NCBI RefSeq assembly: GCF_900142845.1
Contig: NZ_FSRU01000003.1
Location: 310,001-374,000, forward strand
DNA length: 64,000 bases
Reading direction: 5' to 3'
Source: Paraburkholderia phenazinium
GTDB lineage: Bacteria; Pseudomonadota; Gammaproteobacteria; Burkholderiales; Burkholderiaceae
In this document: positions 44,720-55,054 of the stretch, one piece after another
Position numbering within the stretch: position 1 is the first letter of the stretch
Layout of the letters: each line of letters begins with the position of its first letter
Notes under the pieces: generated by a model
Told to the model about the DNA's origin: nothing
The model's database searches: none
Seen by the model: only the letters and a program-made list of their open reading frames with translations
Made by a program: the position numbers and the translations under genes

Positions 44720-45043
44720 ATGCAAAACCTGACCGCTCCCGCTCTGGCCGAATGGCTTGCCGATCAATCGCGTCCCGCGCCCGTGCTGCTCGACGTGCGC
44801 GAACCGTGGGAAATCCAGACGGCGTCAATCGCCGGCGCCGTGTCGATTCCCATGCGCGAAATCCCGGCCCGCAGCGAAGAACTCGACGACGACGCGCAGA
44901 TCGTGTGTGTTTGCCATCACGGCGCGCGCAGTGCGCAAGTGGCGATGTTCCTCGAATCGCGCGGACATAAGAACGTGTTCAATCTGCAGGGTGGGATTGA
45001 TGCGTGGTCGCGCCAGGTTGATCCGGCTGTACCGACGTATTGA
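44720..45043 (+). CDS. Rhodanese-like sulfurtransferase
   Basis: A 107-residue single rhodanese domain (GlpE-like). It has LLDVREPWEIQTASIAGAVSIPM near residues 22-44 and the active-site loop VCVCHHGARSAQVA with the catalytic Cys near residue 65, then FNLQGGIDAWSRQVD. It moves sulfane sulfur to thiophilic acceptors such as cyanide or protein thiols. It is co-transcribed with the methyltransferase gene (8-nt gap). Confidence 0.9.
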   Translation: MQNLTAPALAEWLADQSRPAPVLLDVREPWEIQTASIAGAVSIPMREIPARSEELDDDAQIVCVCHHGARSAQVAMFLESRGHKNVFNLQGGIDAWSRQVDPAVPTY

Positions 45044-45423
45044 TTTGAGTCGGGTTGTGCACGGGCCGCGGTCGTTTTAGCTGCGGCTTGTGCAGTCCGA
45101 TTGATGTTTTCCTGGTTGCACCTGGTTGTGGGGCAGGCCTCTCCATGAGGCACCCTCCAGCGCGTTGAGAAACCCGCCGCCATCGCAACAGCAGCGCTAC
45201 AGGCGCCGCAACGGCGCGTACGCTCCCGTCCTGTACTCCCCTCTGCTTCACGATCTTCCGCGCCTCCGCCTTTACCCGCGTTTCGGCTAATCGCTGAACG
45301 CGGCGATGTTTCGCTTGATCGCTCCAGAAATTTCCCAAGGTATCCTCAGCAACGTCTCTGGCACCATGCTGCGACCTGTTCGATCCGCAGTGACGCGCGT
45401 CGATTCCCGTAGAGCAAGAGACC
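45044..45423. other. Intergenic region before the DUF3443 cluster
   Basis: About 380 bases with no gene I can support. It should hold the promoter of the downstream secreted-protein cluster, but no clear -35/-10 pair is seen. A minus-strand frame crosses it into the DUF3443 gene and looks like a shadow. No strong terminator follows the rhodanese gene. Confidence 0.4.
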
Positions 45424-46800
45424 ATGAAAACATCCCGTTCGACGCTCGGCGTTGCGATGCTTGCCTTCAGTATGGCGCTTTCAGCCTGTGGCGGAGGCGG
45501 CAGCGCAGGCAACGGTAACGCCTCGGGCAACTCGGCCATCGACTGGCCGGCCACGCCTAACTCGCCTGCCGCCCCCAGTTGGCCGGCCAATTCGGGGAGC
45601 GGCTCGTCCACCAGCAACAGCACGCCGGGCGGCACCATACCGGCCAATCCGACCAATGCCCCAGCCAACGGGCCGGCCACCATTACGCCGGTCAGTGGGT
45701 CGAATACCGCAGCGATCACCGTCGACGGCAAGACCATGATCAACCAGCCGTATGTGACGATCACGCTGTGTGCGTCTAACGCACAGGGCAGCAGTCAATG
45801 CGCGACGGTCGACCGCATGATCCTCGACACCGGTTCGAGCGGCGTGCGAGTGGTAGCCAGCGCGCTCAGCAGCGCCTTCGCCGCGCAGATGCCGGCGCAA
45901 ACCGGCGCAACCGACGACCCAGGCGGCAACGCGCCGATCGCGCAATGCGCGACGTTCGGCTCCGGCTTCACGTGGGGCTCGGTGAAGCGGGCCGCGGTGA
46001 CGATCGGCGGTGAAACCTCGAGCGTGATACCCGTCCAGCTGATAGGCGACGCAAAGTTTGCCGTGCCCACCGATTGCAGCGCGCGCGGCGGCAAGGACCT
46101 CAGCACGGTGAGCGCCTTGGGCGGCAACGGCATCGTCGGCATCAGCAATCTGGTGTATGACCACGCGGCTTCGGCGAACACGATCTACCCCGCGGGGTTC
46201 TACTATTGCTCGAGCGCCACCTCATGCACCAATACCCGCGTGGCCGTGAGCAAACAGCCGATGAACCCGGTTGCCGCGTTCCCCAGCGACAACAACGGCA
46301 CGATCATCCGCTTGCCGGGTTTATCGTCCGCGGGGGCGGGCAGCGCCACGGGGCAAGTGATATTCGGCATCGGCACGCAGCAGAACAACACGATGCCATC
46401 GGGCGTGAATATCCTGCCGCTGAATCAATACGGCTATTTCACCAGCGTCTATAAGGGCCGCTTGCTCACTGTGAGCGCGGTGGACAGCGGCACCAACATG
46501 TTCGTCTTCCCGGACAGCGCAATCCCAATCTCGAACGGCTTCTACGTGCCTGCGGCGCCGCTTGCGCTTGCCGCGATCTTCCAGGCTGCGAGCGGAGCCG
46601 GTACGCCGATCAACGTCCCGTTCGAGATCGCTAACGCCAATAATCTGTACGCGAGCGGCAATGCGGCCTTCAATAACTTTGGTATGAACGCGTCGGGGAT
46701 GGTTCTCTGGGGGCTGCCGTTCTTCTATGGCCGCACTGTGTACACCGTACTCGAGAACGCGAAGGTCGGCGCGCAGGCCGGGCCGTTCGTGGCCTTCTAA
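45424..46800 (+). CDS. DUF3443 lipoprotein, putative pepsin-like aspartic protease
   Basis: A 458-residue exported lipoprotein: signal MKTSRSTLGVAMLAFSMALS with lipobox LSAC (acylated Cys22) and a Gly-, Pro- and Ser-rich tether to about residue 90. The globular part carries MILDTGSSGVRV (Asp135) and SAVDSGTNMFVFPDS (Asp354). These resemble the two catalytic motifs of pepsin-type proteases (DTGS and D[ST]GT) in the right order. Near the end [20 protein letters not shown] matches the pepsin C-terminal pattern (hydrophobic-Gly, then Y-T-V-F-D-x-A-x-x-x-V-G). Family membership in DUF3443 is my recognition; the protease role is inference. It is 172 nt upstream of the DUF2844 gene. Confidence 0.82.
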   Translation: MKTSRSTLGVAMLAFSMALSACGGGGSAGNGNASGNSAIDWPATPNSPAAPSWPANSGSGSSTSNSTPGGTIPANPTNAPANGPATITPVSGSNTAAITVDGKTMINQPYVTITLCASNAQGSSQCATVDRMILDTGSSGVRVVASALSSAFAAQMPAQTGATDDPGGNAPIAQCATFGSGFTWGSVKRAAVTIGGETSSVIPVQLIGDAKFAVPTDCSARGGKDLSTVSALGGNGIVGISNLVYDHAASANTIYPAGFYYCSSATSCTNTRVAVSKQPMNPVAAFPSDNNGTIIRLPGLSSAGAGSATGQVIFGIGTQQNNTMPSGVNILPLNQYGYFTSVYKGRLLTVSAVDSGTNMFVFPDSAIPISNGFYVPAAPLALAAIFQAASGAGTPINVPFEIANANNLYASGNAAFNNFGMNASGMVLWGLPFFYGRTVYTVLENAKVGAQAGPFVAF

Positions 46801-46972
46801 CGCGCGGCTACCGTGCTACGTGCCGGCGGGCAGCCGTCGTGCGGCCTCCGCCGGTCAGCTTTATCCAGGCACCGTCAATGAAGCGCTTTCCGGCTTCGCT
46901 TTAAGACGTTTCCGACCGTTTGGCTCGCTGCTCGCTGGCAACATGCTCCGACCTATTTTTCGGAGCAATGTG

Positions 46973-47410
46973 ATGAAATTTGTAAAGATCGCGCTGGCGA
47001 TTGCAACGTTATTGCCGCTCGCGTCTTACGCGACGCTGGGTGGCGCGCCGGGCGCGGCCTCGTCTGCTCCGAAGGGACTTCGTTCGATGCTCCAGACCAC
47101 GGCGGCCTACTCCGTGCATGCATCCGTCGATGCCGACGGCGTCACCGTGCGCGAGTACACGCTGCCGGACAACGTCGTCTTCGCCGTCACGTGGCAGGGT
47201 CCGGTGCGGCCCGATATGAGCGCGCTGCTCGGCAGCTATTTTCAGCGCTTTGTCTCCGCAGGCGAAGGACGTGCCCACGGCACCGGTCCGATGATCGAGC
47301 GCAGCGGCGATCTCGTGATTCAGTCCGCCGGCCGGCCCGGCAATTTCTTCGGTAAGGCGTATGTCCCGCGCCTCGTGCCCGCCGGCGTCAATGCAGACGA
47401 TCTGCAGTAA
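46973..47410 (+). CDS. DUF2844 family exported protein
   Basis: A 145-residue protein with a short signal peptide ([20 protein letters not shown], cleavage near residue 20). The mature part has [46 protein letters not shown], a beta-rich segment, then [11 protein letters not shown] near the C-terminus. DUF2844 genes typically accompany DUF3443 genes in Burkholderiaceae, as here between two of them; it could be a partner, inhibitor or substrate. CGGAG at 46961 precedes the ATG by about 8 nt. No catalytic motif is seen. Confidence 0.78.
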   Translation: MKFVKIALAIATLLPLASYATLGGAPGAASSAPKGLRSMLQTTAAYSVHASVDADGVTVREYTLPDNVVFAVTWQGPVRPDMSALLGSYFQRFVSAGEGRAHGTGPMIERSGDLVIQSAGRPGNFFGKAYVPRLVPAGVNADDLQ

Positions 47411-47442
47411 GACGAACTGTAGATTCTCTGGAAAACGCGATT

Positions 47443-48969
47443 ATGAAGAAGTTGAACAAGACACTGTGCTTCGCACTGCTGAGCGCTAGCGTGGCGGTTT
47501 CCGCGTGTGGCGGCGGTGGTGCTGGCGATAAGGGCGATGGTAATGCGGCGCAGGATAAGGGTGACACGGTGGTGCCGGTTACGCCTACGCCGAGTCCGAG
47601 TCCTTCGCCGAGTCCGGCACCGAGTCCCACGCCGAACCCACGCCCGACGCCGACGCCCACGCCGGTCCCTACGCCTACGCCTACACCTACGCCTACACCT
47701 ACACCTACACCTACACCTACACCTACACCTACACCTACACCTACACCTACACCTACACCTACACCTACACCAACACCTACACCTACACCTACACCTACAC
47801 CAACACCTACACCAACACCTACACCAACACCAACACCGACTCCAACACCCGTCGTCAATAACACTGCACCGATCGTCGTTGACCGGACGATGAACGGCAT
47901 CAACAGCCTCTACGTGACCGCGACGATCTGCTATCCCGGCACGCAAGGTAGCAACCAATGCGCGACCGTCGATCACATGCTGCTCGACACCGGCTCCGTC
48001 GGCGTTCGCGTACTAGCAAGCGCGCTCGGCTCGGCACTCCCTTCGCAATTGCCCGCACAAACCGGCGCCACCAACGACCCGACCGGCAACGCGCCGATTG
48101 CCCAATGCGCGATCTTCGGTTCCGGCTATACATGGGGGTCTGTCAAGCGAGCGGACGTGTCGATCGGCGGCGAATCCGCCGGGAATCTGCCCATCCAGGT
48201 CATCGGCGACGGCGCCTTTGCTACGCCGTCGGATTGCGTTTCACGCGGCGGGACCAACATCGGCACCATCGCGAAGCTCGGTGCGAACGGTGTTATCGGT
48301 ATCGGGTCGGGTATACGCGATTTCCCAGCCGCTGCGCAAACCGTGTTGCCGGCGACCTATTACTACTGCGCGTCGTCGGGTTCTTGCACTGGCGCACGCG
48401 TGCCGCTCGATACGCAAGTGATGAACCCTGTCGCCGACTTCACGTCGGACAACAACGGGACGATCATCAGCCTGCCCCCGCTGCAGGCAGGAGGTCAAGC
48501 TACCGCGATGGGCCAACTGATATTCGGCATCGGCACCCAGCAGAACAATGCGTTACCCTCGAGCGCGAACATTCTGAAGTTGGATCAGAACGGCCTCTTC
48601 ACAACGGTCTATAAAGGCAGCGCGCTGACCAGTGCGATCGATAGCGGCACGAACGTGTACTACTTCCCCGACACTACGATCCCGACCGCGTTCGTATGGC
48701 CGGACACGTGGTACGCCCCGTCGACGCCGCTCAGCTTGTCAGCAGGCCTGAAGGCAAGCAATGGCAGCGGCTCGTCCGCAACGGTACCGTTTTCATTGAG
48801 CAACGCGGCCAATCTGCTGGCGAATCCTTATGCCGCCTACGATAGTCTCGGCGCACCGTTGTCCGGGGGATTCATCTGGGGCTTGCCGTTCTTCTACGGC
48901 CGCAACGTCTACACCGTGCTCAACAACGCCAAGGTCGGTTCGCAAACCGGACCGTTCGTCGCCTTCTAA
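47443..48969 (+). CDS. DUF3443 lipoprotein with long Pro-Thr tether
   Basis: A 508-residue paralogue of the gene two positions upstream. The signal peptide ends in lipobox VSAC (Cys22), followed by Gly/Asp-rich sequence and a Pro-Thr repeat tract (about residues 47-136) that must hold the globular domain away from the membrane. The catalytic-type motifs are [12 protein letters not shown] (Asp182) and [15 protein letters not shown] (Asp400), with [20 protein letters not shown] near the C-terminus. It starts 32 nt after the DUF2844 stop, so the three genes are likely one operon. The tether is encoded by a hexanucleotide repeat. Confidence 0.82.
   Translation: MKKLNKTLCFALLSASVAVSACGGGGAGDKGDGNAAQDKGDTVVPVTPTPSPSPSPSPAPSPTPNPRPTPTPTPVPTPTPTPTPTPTPTPTPTPTPTPTPTPTPTPTPTPTPTPTPTPTPTPTPTPTPTPTPTPTPVVNNTAPIVVDRTMNGINSLYVTATICYPGTQGSNQCATVDHMLLDTGSVGVRVLASALGSALPSQLPAQTGATNDPTGNAPIAQCAIFGSGYTWGSVKRADVSIGGESAGNLPIQVIGDGAFATPSDCVSRGGTNIGTIAKLGANGVIGIGSGIRDFPAAAQTVLPATYYYCASSGSCTGARVPLDTQVMNPVADFTSDNNGTIISLPPLQAGGQATAMGQLIFGIGTQQNNALPSSANILKLDQNGLFTTVYKGSALTSAIDSGTNVYYFPDTTIPTAFVWPDTWYAPSTPLSLSAGLKASNGSGSSATVPFSLSNAANLLANPYAAYDSLGAPLSGGFIWGLPFFYGRNVYTVLNNAKVGSQTGPFVAF
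47662..47838. repeat. Hexanucleotide tandem repeat coding for Pro-Thr
   Basis: Runs of CCTACA/CCAACA units (about 29) inside the second DUF3443 gene. Each unit codes for Pro-Thr, so gain or loss keeps the frame and only changes tether length. The flanking DNA encodes similar Pro-Thr or Pro-Ser with varied codons, so the array looks like a recent expansion of an older linker. Confidence 0.93.
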
Positions 48970-48995
48970 ATGACGAGCGTCACGCGCGACTAAAA

Positions 48996-49032
48996 ACGAG
49001 AGGCTGGCGCCGCAAGGCTGCCAGCCTCTCGT
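48996..49032 (-). terminator. Rho-independent terminator of the transaminase gene
   Basis: A 13-bp perfect stem (48996-49008 with 49020-49032) lies between convergent genes. On the minus strand it is followed by TTTTT-A, so it mainly serves the transaminase gene; it may also act on the DUF3443 side. Confidence 0.8.
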
Positions 49033-49078
49033 CATTGCAGGGCGCACGCTCACCCCTCAGCCACGCCGACCGCGCTTC

Positions 49079-50416
<1,338 letters not shown>

Positions 50417-50778
50417 TTCGTGTCTCCTCGCAAGGTGGGTCTTTCAGTGTAGGCAGTCGCACGCTCATGCACAAAGGCGCGGCGGAGATGCACCGTGGCC
50501 GCTCCTTGGCGGCGAAGGACGCTTCGTTGCAGCGCGGCACGCACCGCAAGGAGGCGGGTCGCCGCGAAATGCACCAGTTTTGCGCTCAGCGCGCATAACG
50601 CCACAGAATTAACCCGCACAGCACGACCGCATCGCAGCGTGCATCCCGCCCCTTGACGGTCAGTTTTACCACTTGGCATGTGCCTTGCAGTAGTGGTCGG
50701 GCAAACCATGCAGGACAGCCTTTCATGGCTGGAATCGACGCCCATAAAACACTCTTCACTAATGGCAAGGGGTAGCAA
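50417..50778. other. Divergent intergenic region, transaminase and urtA
   Basis: 362 bases holding both promoters. On the urtA side is the sigma-54 box at 50673-50690. I see no clear NtrC-type dyad by eye. The frames crossing it are not supported as genes. Confidence 0.5.
50673..50690 (+). promoter_or_regulatory. Sigma-54 promoter of urtA
   Basis: TTGGCATG-TGCC-TTGCAG matches the -24/-12 consensus (TGGCAYG-N4-TTGCW), with GG and GC exactly 10 nt apart. It lies about 90 nt before the urtA ATG. It predicts nitrogen control (RpoN with an NtrC-like activator) of urea uptake. Confidence 0.85.
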
Positions 50779-52077
50779 ATGAAACGTCGCAGTCTGTTGA
50801 AGCTCGGGTCAATGTCTGGCGCCTTGGCGCTCGCCGGCCAGAGTCCGTTTGCTAATGCGCAATCCGCCACGGGGCCGATCAAGGTCGGCATCCTGCATTC
50901 GCTATCGGGCACGATGGCAATTTCGGAGACCTCACTGAAAGACACCGCCTTGATGACCATTTCGGAAATCAACAAGAGCGGTGGCGTGATGGGCCGGCAG
51001 ATCGAGCCGGTCGTGGTGGACCCGGCCTCGAACTGGCCGCTGTTCGCCGAGAAGGCACGCCAGCTCATCACCCAGGACAAGTGCGCGGTGGTGTTCGGCT
51101 GCTGGACCTCGGTGTCGCGCAAGTCGGTACTGCCGGTGTTCGAAGAACTGAACGGCCTGCTCTTCTATCCGGTGCAGTACGAAGGCGAAGAAATGTCGCG
51201 CAACGTGTTCTACACGGGCGCAGCGCCGAACCAGCAGGCGATTCCGGCCACCGAATACCTGATGAGCGCCGAAGGCGGCGGCGCCAAGCGTTTCTTCCTG
51301 CTCGGCACGGACTATGTCTATCCGCGTACGACCAACAAGATCCTGCGCGCGTTCCTGCAGTCGAAAGGCGTCCAGGACGCCGATATTCAGGAGGTCTACA
51401 CACCGTTCGGCCACAGCGACTATCAGACCATCGTCGCGAACATCAAGACCTTCTCGCAAGGCGGCAAGACTGCGGTGATCTCGACGGTCAACGGCGACTC
51501 GAACGTGCCGTTCTACAAGGAACTCGGCAACCAGGGCCTGAAAGCAACGGACGTGCCGGTGGTAGCGTTCTCGGTCGGCGAAGAAGAACTGCGCGGCATC
51601 GACACCAAGCCGCTGGTGGGCAACCTCGCGGCATGGAACTACTTCATGTCGCTGCGCAATCCGGAGAACACCAAGTTCAAGGCGATGTTCGCCAAGTGGG
51701 TCAAGGACAACAACCTGCCCGGCGGCGACAAGCGCGTGACGAACGATCCGATGGAAGCCACCTTCGTGGGCATCCATATGTGGAAGCAGGCGGTTGAAAA
51801 AGCCAAGAGCACGGATGTGGACAAGGTGCGCGTGGCGATGATCGGCCAAAGCTTCAACGCACCGTCAGGCTTCGTGCTGACGATGGACGGCAATCACCAT
51901 CTGCACAAGCCGGTGATGATCGGCGAAGTGCGTGCCGACGGCCAGTTCAACGTGGTGTGGCGCACCAAGACGGCCATTCGTGCGCAGCCGTGGAGCCCGT
52001 TCATTGCAGGCAACCAGGGCAAGCCGGATGTGGTCAGTTCGATTCCGGCGTTCCTGCGCCGTTCGCGGGTGGCCTGA
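50779..52077 (+). CDS. urtA: Urea ABC transporter substrate-binding protein
   Basis: A 432-residue class I periplasmic binding protein of the UrtA/FmdD group. An N-terminal export signal starts KRRSLLKLGSMSGALALAG, with an RR pair that could be Tat-like. The mature protein has IKVGILHSLSGTMAISETSL near residue 33, CWTSVSRKSVLPVFEELNGLLFYPVQYEG near 105 (urea-binding region) and TDPMEATFVGIHMWKQAV-type sequence near 330. It captures urea for UrtBCDE. The transporter genes and urease follow on the same strand, and a sigma-54 promoter precedes it. Confidence 0.95.
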   Translation: MKRRSLLKLGSMSGALALAGQSPFANAQSATGPIKVGILHSLSGTMAISETSLKDTALMTISEINKSGGVMGRQIEPVVVDPASNWPLFAEKARQLITQDKCAVVFGCWTSVSRKSVLPVFEELNGLLFYPVQYEGEEMSRNVFYTGAAPNQQAIPATEYLMSAEGGGAKRFFLLGTDYVYPRTTNKILRAFLQSKGVQDADIQEVYTPFGHSDYQTIVANIKTFSQGGKTAVISTVNGDSNVPFYKELGNQGLKATDVPVVAFSVGEEELRGIDTKPLVGNLAAWNYFMSLRNPENTKFKAMFAKWVKDNNLPGGDKRVTNDPMEATFVGIHMWKQAVEKAKSTDVDKVRVAMIGQSFNAPSGFVLTMDGNHHLHKPVMIGEVRADGQFNVVWRTKTAIRAQPWSPFIAGNQGKPDVVSSIPAFLRRSRVA

Positions 52078-52236
52078 CGTAACGGAGGGCGTGCAGCGCA
52101 CGCCCGCACAGGTCCAGTTGCGCCGGAGGATTCAGGCCGACTGGACGACGCACCCGCCTCACTAGCGACCCGACGGCGCGGCATCTCTGGCGGATTCGAT
52201 GCCGCGCCGCCTGCCGGTCAATCTTCAAAGGGCATC

Positions 52237-53862
52237 ATGGCGTTTTCCATTTTGAGGCTCACACGGCGCAGTATCGGTGCGCTGGGTATCGCGCTCATCA
52301 CCGTCGCACCGCTGGCGGCGTTTGCGCTGACCCCAGCCGACGTCGCGCCGCTCGCCGCCGACGACTTCGACGCGAAATCCGCGGCGATCGACAAACTGAT
52401 CGCCAATCACGACGCGCCGTCGCAAGCGCTGCTCAAGGCATTGTCCGAGGACAATGCGCTCACGACCGACTCCGGCGAAGTGCTGATCCAGGACGGCGAC
52501 ACGACCAAAGACGTCATCACCGGCAAGACGGTCAGCGCACCCGATGCGCAACCAGTCACGCTGAACAATCTGCTGCGCTCGAAGGTGTCGGGCGCGCTGT
52601 CGGGTTCGCAACTCGACTCTCCGGATCTGGAAACGCGCCGCGCGGCGATTAACGCGCTGCTGCAGAATCCCGATCCTTCGATGAAACCGTTGATCGACGC
52701 GCAGCGCGCGAAGGAAACCGATCCGGGTCTCAAGAAGAAACTCGACACGCTATGGGCCATGACGGCGCTGCACAACAGCGACCCGGCAACGCGCCTTGAA
52801 GCCGTGCAGCTCGTGGCCGCGCGCCACGACCTCGACATGAACGAACTGCTGCGGCCGCTCGTCGCGAAGAAGCCCGACGGTACGTTCGTGGAAAGCGACG
52901 ACCGGGTGCGTGCCGCTGCGCAGGCCGGCATCGACGAGCTCGACGCGATCCAGCGCCGCAGCCAGATTGCGGGCACGCTGTTCGCGGGCCTGTCGCTCGG
53001 CAGCGTGCTGCTGCTGGCCGCGCTGGGACTCGCCATCACGTATGGGCTGATCGGCGTCATCAATATGGCGCATGGCGAGTTCCTGATGATCGGTGCGTAC
53101 GCAACGTATGTGGTTCAGAACCTGTTCCAGCGCTTCGCGCCTGGCGCTTTCGACTGGTATCCGCTGCTGGCGGTGCCGGCCTCGTTCGTGGCGGCGGCGC
53201 TGGTGGGCATGGTGCTGGAGCGGCTCGTGCTCAAACATCTGTATGGCCGTCCGCTCGAGACCTTGCTCACCACCTTCGGCATCAGCCTGATCCTGATCCA
53301 GGCGACCCGGATGATCTTCGGCGCGCAGAACGTGCAGGTCAGCAATCCGGCGTGGATGAGCGGCGGCGTCACCGTGATGCCCAGCCTGATCCTGCCGTAT
53401 AACCGGCTGGCGATTCTGGCGTTCTCGCTGATCGTGGTCGGCATTGCCTGGGCGGTGCTGACGAAAACGCGCCTCGGCCTGTTCGTGCGCGCCGTGACGC
53501 AAAACCGCCGCATGGCTGCGTGCGTCGGTGTGCGGACGGCGCGAGTCGATTCGTACGCCTTTGCATTTGGTGCGGGCATTGCGGGCCTGGGCGGCTGTGC
53601 GCTTTCGCAGATCGGTAACGTCGGTCCGGATCTGGGTCAGAGCTACATCATCGATTCTTTCATGGCGGTGGTGCTGGGCGGCGTCGGTCAACTGGCCGGC
53701 ACGGTGATCGGCGGCTTCGGACTCGGGCTGATCAGCAAGGCGATCGAACCGTTCTGGGGCGCTGTGCTCGCGAAGATCGCTGTGCTTGTCCTGATCGTGC
53801 TGTTCATCCAGAAGCGGCCGCAGGGGATGTTCGCCCTGAAGGGCCGCAGCGCGGAGGCATGA
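52237..53862 (+). CDS. urtB: Urea ABC transporter permease UrtB
   Basis: A 541-residue permease of the LivH type. UrtB has an extra N-terminal exported region of about 230 residues before the membrane domain: signal peptide to about 30 (VAPLAAFA), then a helical, HEAT-like segment. The eight or so helices begin near residue 245 (ASGTLFAGLSLGSVLLLAALGLA-type, GLIGVINMAHGEFLMIGAYATY). GGVGQLAGTVIGGFGLGLI near 480 is the ATPase-contact region. It starts 159 nt after urtA. Confidence 0.95.
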   Translation: MAFSILRLTRRSIGALGIALITVAPLAAFALTPADVAPLAADDFDAKSAAIDKLIANHDAPSQALLKALSEDNALTTDSGEVLIQDGDTTKDVITGKTVSAPDAQPVTLNNLLRSKVSGALSGSQLDSPDLETRRAAINALLQNPDPSMKPLIDAQRAKETDPGLKKKLDTLWAMTALHNSDPATRLEAVQLVAARHDLDMNELLRPLVAKKPDGTFVESDDRVRAAAQAGIDELDAIQRRSQIAGTLFAGLSLGSVLLLAALGLAITYGLIGVINMAHGEFLMIGAYATYVVQNLFQRFAPGAFDWYPLLAVPASFVAAALVGMVLERLVLKHLYGRPLETLLTTFGISLILIQATRMIFGAQNVQVSNPAWMSGGVTVMPSLILPYNRLAILAFSLIVVGIAWAVLTKTRLGLFVRAVTQNRRMAACVGVRTARVDSYAFAFGAGIAGLGGCALSQIGNVGPDLGQSYIIDSFMAVVLGGVGQLAGTVIGGFGLGLISKAIEPFWGAVLAKIAVLVLIVLFIQKRPQGMFALKGRSAEA

Positions 53863-53863
53863 G

Positions 53864-55054
53864 ATGACATCGGCAACCTCCCCCGCTTCCGTCACACCGT
53901 CCGGCACGGGCGCGCCACCAGGCACCGAACGTGCCGCGCAGTCGGGCTTCGCGCTGGGCTTGCCGCCGCGTCCCGCGCTGTTGTCGCGACCGGCATGGAT
54001 CGCGCTGATTGCGCTGATCGTCGCGATCGGCCTGGGCGTGCCGTTCTCGGCGCTGGTACTGCCGGAAACGAGCGCGTTCCACCTGTCCGCGTACATGATG
54101 ACGCTCACCGGCAAGTTCATGTGCTACGCGATCGGCGCACTCGCACTGGATCTCGTATGGGGTTATTGCGGCATCCTAAGCTTGGGACACGCACTGTTCT
54201 TTGCGCTGGGCGGCTACGCGATCGGCATGTACCTGATGCGTGCGATCGGTCACGACGGCGTCTATCAGAGCGATCTGCCCGACTTCATGGTGTTTCTGAA
54301 CTGGCACGCGTTGCCGTGGTACTGGGAAGGCACGCAGCATCTCTGGTACGCGTTGCTGCTGGTGATCCTGGTGCCGGCCGTGATTGCCTGGGTGTTCGGC
54401 TTCTTCACGTTTCGCTCGCGAGTAAAGGGTGTGTACCTGTCGATCATCACGCAGGCCATGACGTTCGCCGCGATGTTGCTGTTCTACCGCAACGAAACCG
54501 GCTTCGGCGGCAACAATGGCTTTACGGACTTCAAGCGGATCGGCGGCTTTCCGATCACGCATCCGGGCACGCGCACGGCGCTCTTTCTGATCACGTTTGC
54601 GGTGCTGGTGCTGGCGTTTCTGGGTGCGCGGGCCATCGTGACCTCAAAGCTTGGACGCGTGGTCACAGCGGTGCGCGATGGCGAAACGCGGCTGATGTTT
54701 CTCGGCTACAGCCCGCTTGGCTACAAGCTGTTTATCTGGACGGTGTCGGCGATTCTGTGCGGGATTGCTGGGGCGCTGTATGTGCCGCAAGTTGGCATTA
54801 TCAATCCGGGCGAGATGTCGCCGGGCAACTCGATTGAAATGGCGATCTGGGTGGCGGTGGGCGGACGCGGCACGCTGATTGGACCGATTATCGGAGCGTT
54901 TGCTGTGAATGGCGCGAAGAGCTTTTTCACGGCGAACTTCCCTGAATACTGGCTGTTCTTTCTCGGCTTGATCTTCGTGCTGGTGCCGTTGCTGCTACCG
55001 AACGGCATCATGGGGTTGCTCGAACTCGCGATGCGCAAGAGGGATCGCTCATGA
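53864..55054 (+). CDS. urtC: Urea ABC transporter permease UrtC
   Basis: A 396-residue LivM-type permease, partner of UrtB. A soluble N-terminal tail of about 40 residues is followed by eight to ten helices from LSRPAWIALIALIVAIGLGV. GYCGILSLGHALFFALGGYA near residue 105 and the cytoplasmic loop VVTAVRDGETRLMFLGYSPLGYKLF near 265 are typical UrtC blocks. The ATG is 1 nt after the urtB stop; urtD overlaps the 3' end (ATGA). Confidence 0.95.
   Translation: MTSATSPASVTPSGTGAPPGTERAAQSGFALGLPPRPALLSRPAWIALIALIVAIGLGVPFSALVLPETSAFHLSAYMMTLTGKFMCYAIGALALDLVWGYCGILSLGHALFFALGGYAIGMYLMRAIGHDGVYQSDLPDFMVFLNWHALPWYWEGTQHLWYALLLVILVPAVIAWVFGFFTFRSRVKGVYLSIITQAMTFAAMLLFYRNETGFGGNNGFTDFKRIGGFPITHPGTRTALFLITFAVLVLAFLGARAIVTSKLGRVVTAVRDGETRLMFLGYSPLGYKLFIWTVSAILCGIAGALYVPQVGIINPGEMSPGNSIEMAIWVAVGGRGTLIGPIIGAFAVNGAKSFFTANFPEYWLFFLGLIFVLVPLLLPNGIMGLLELAMRKRDRS

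Noticed and set aside
47388-47903. Minus-strand 171-codon frame rich in Gly-Val
   Set aside because: It is the antisense reading of the Pro-Thr hexamer array in the DUF3443 gene; it has no signal, domain or ribosome site.
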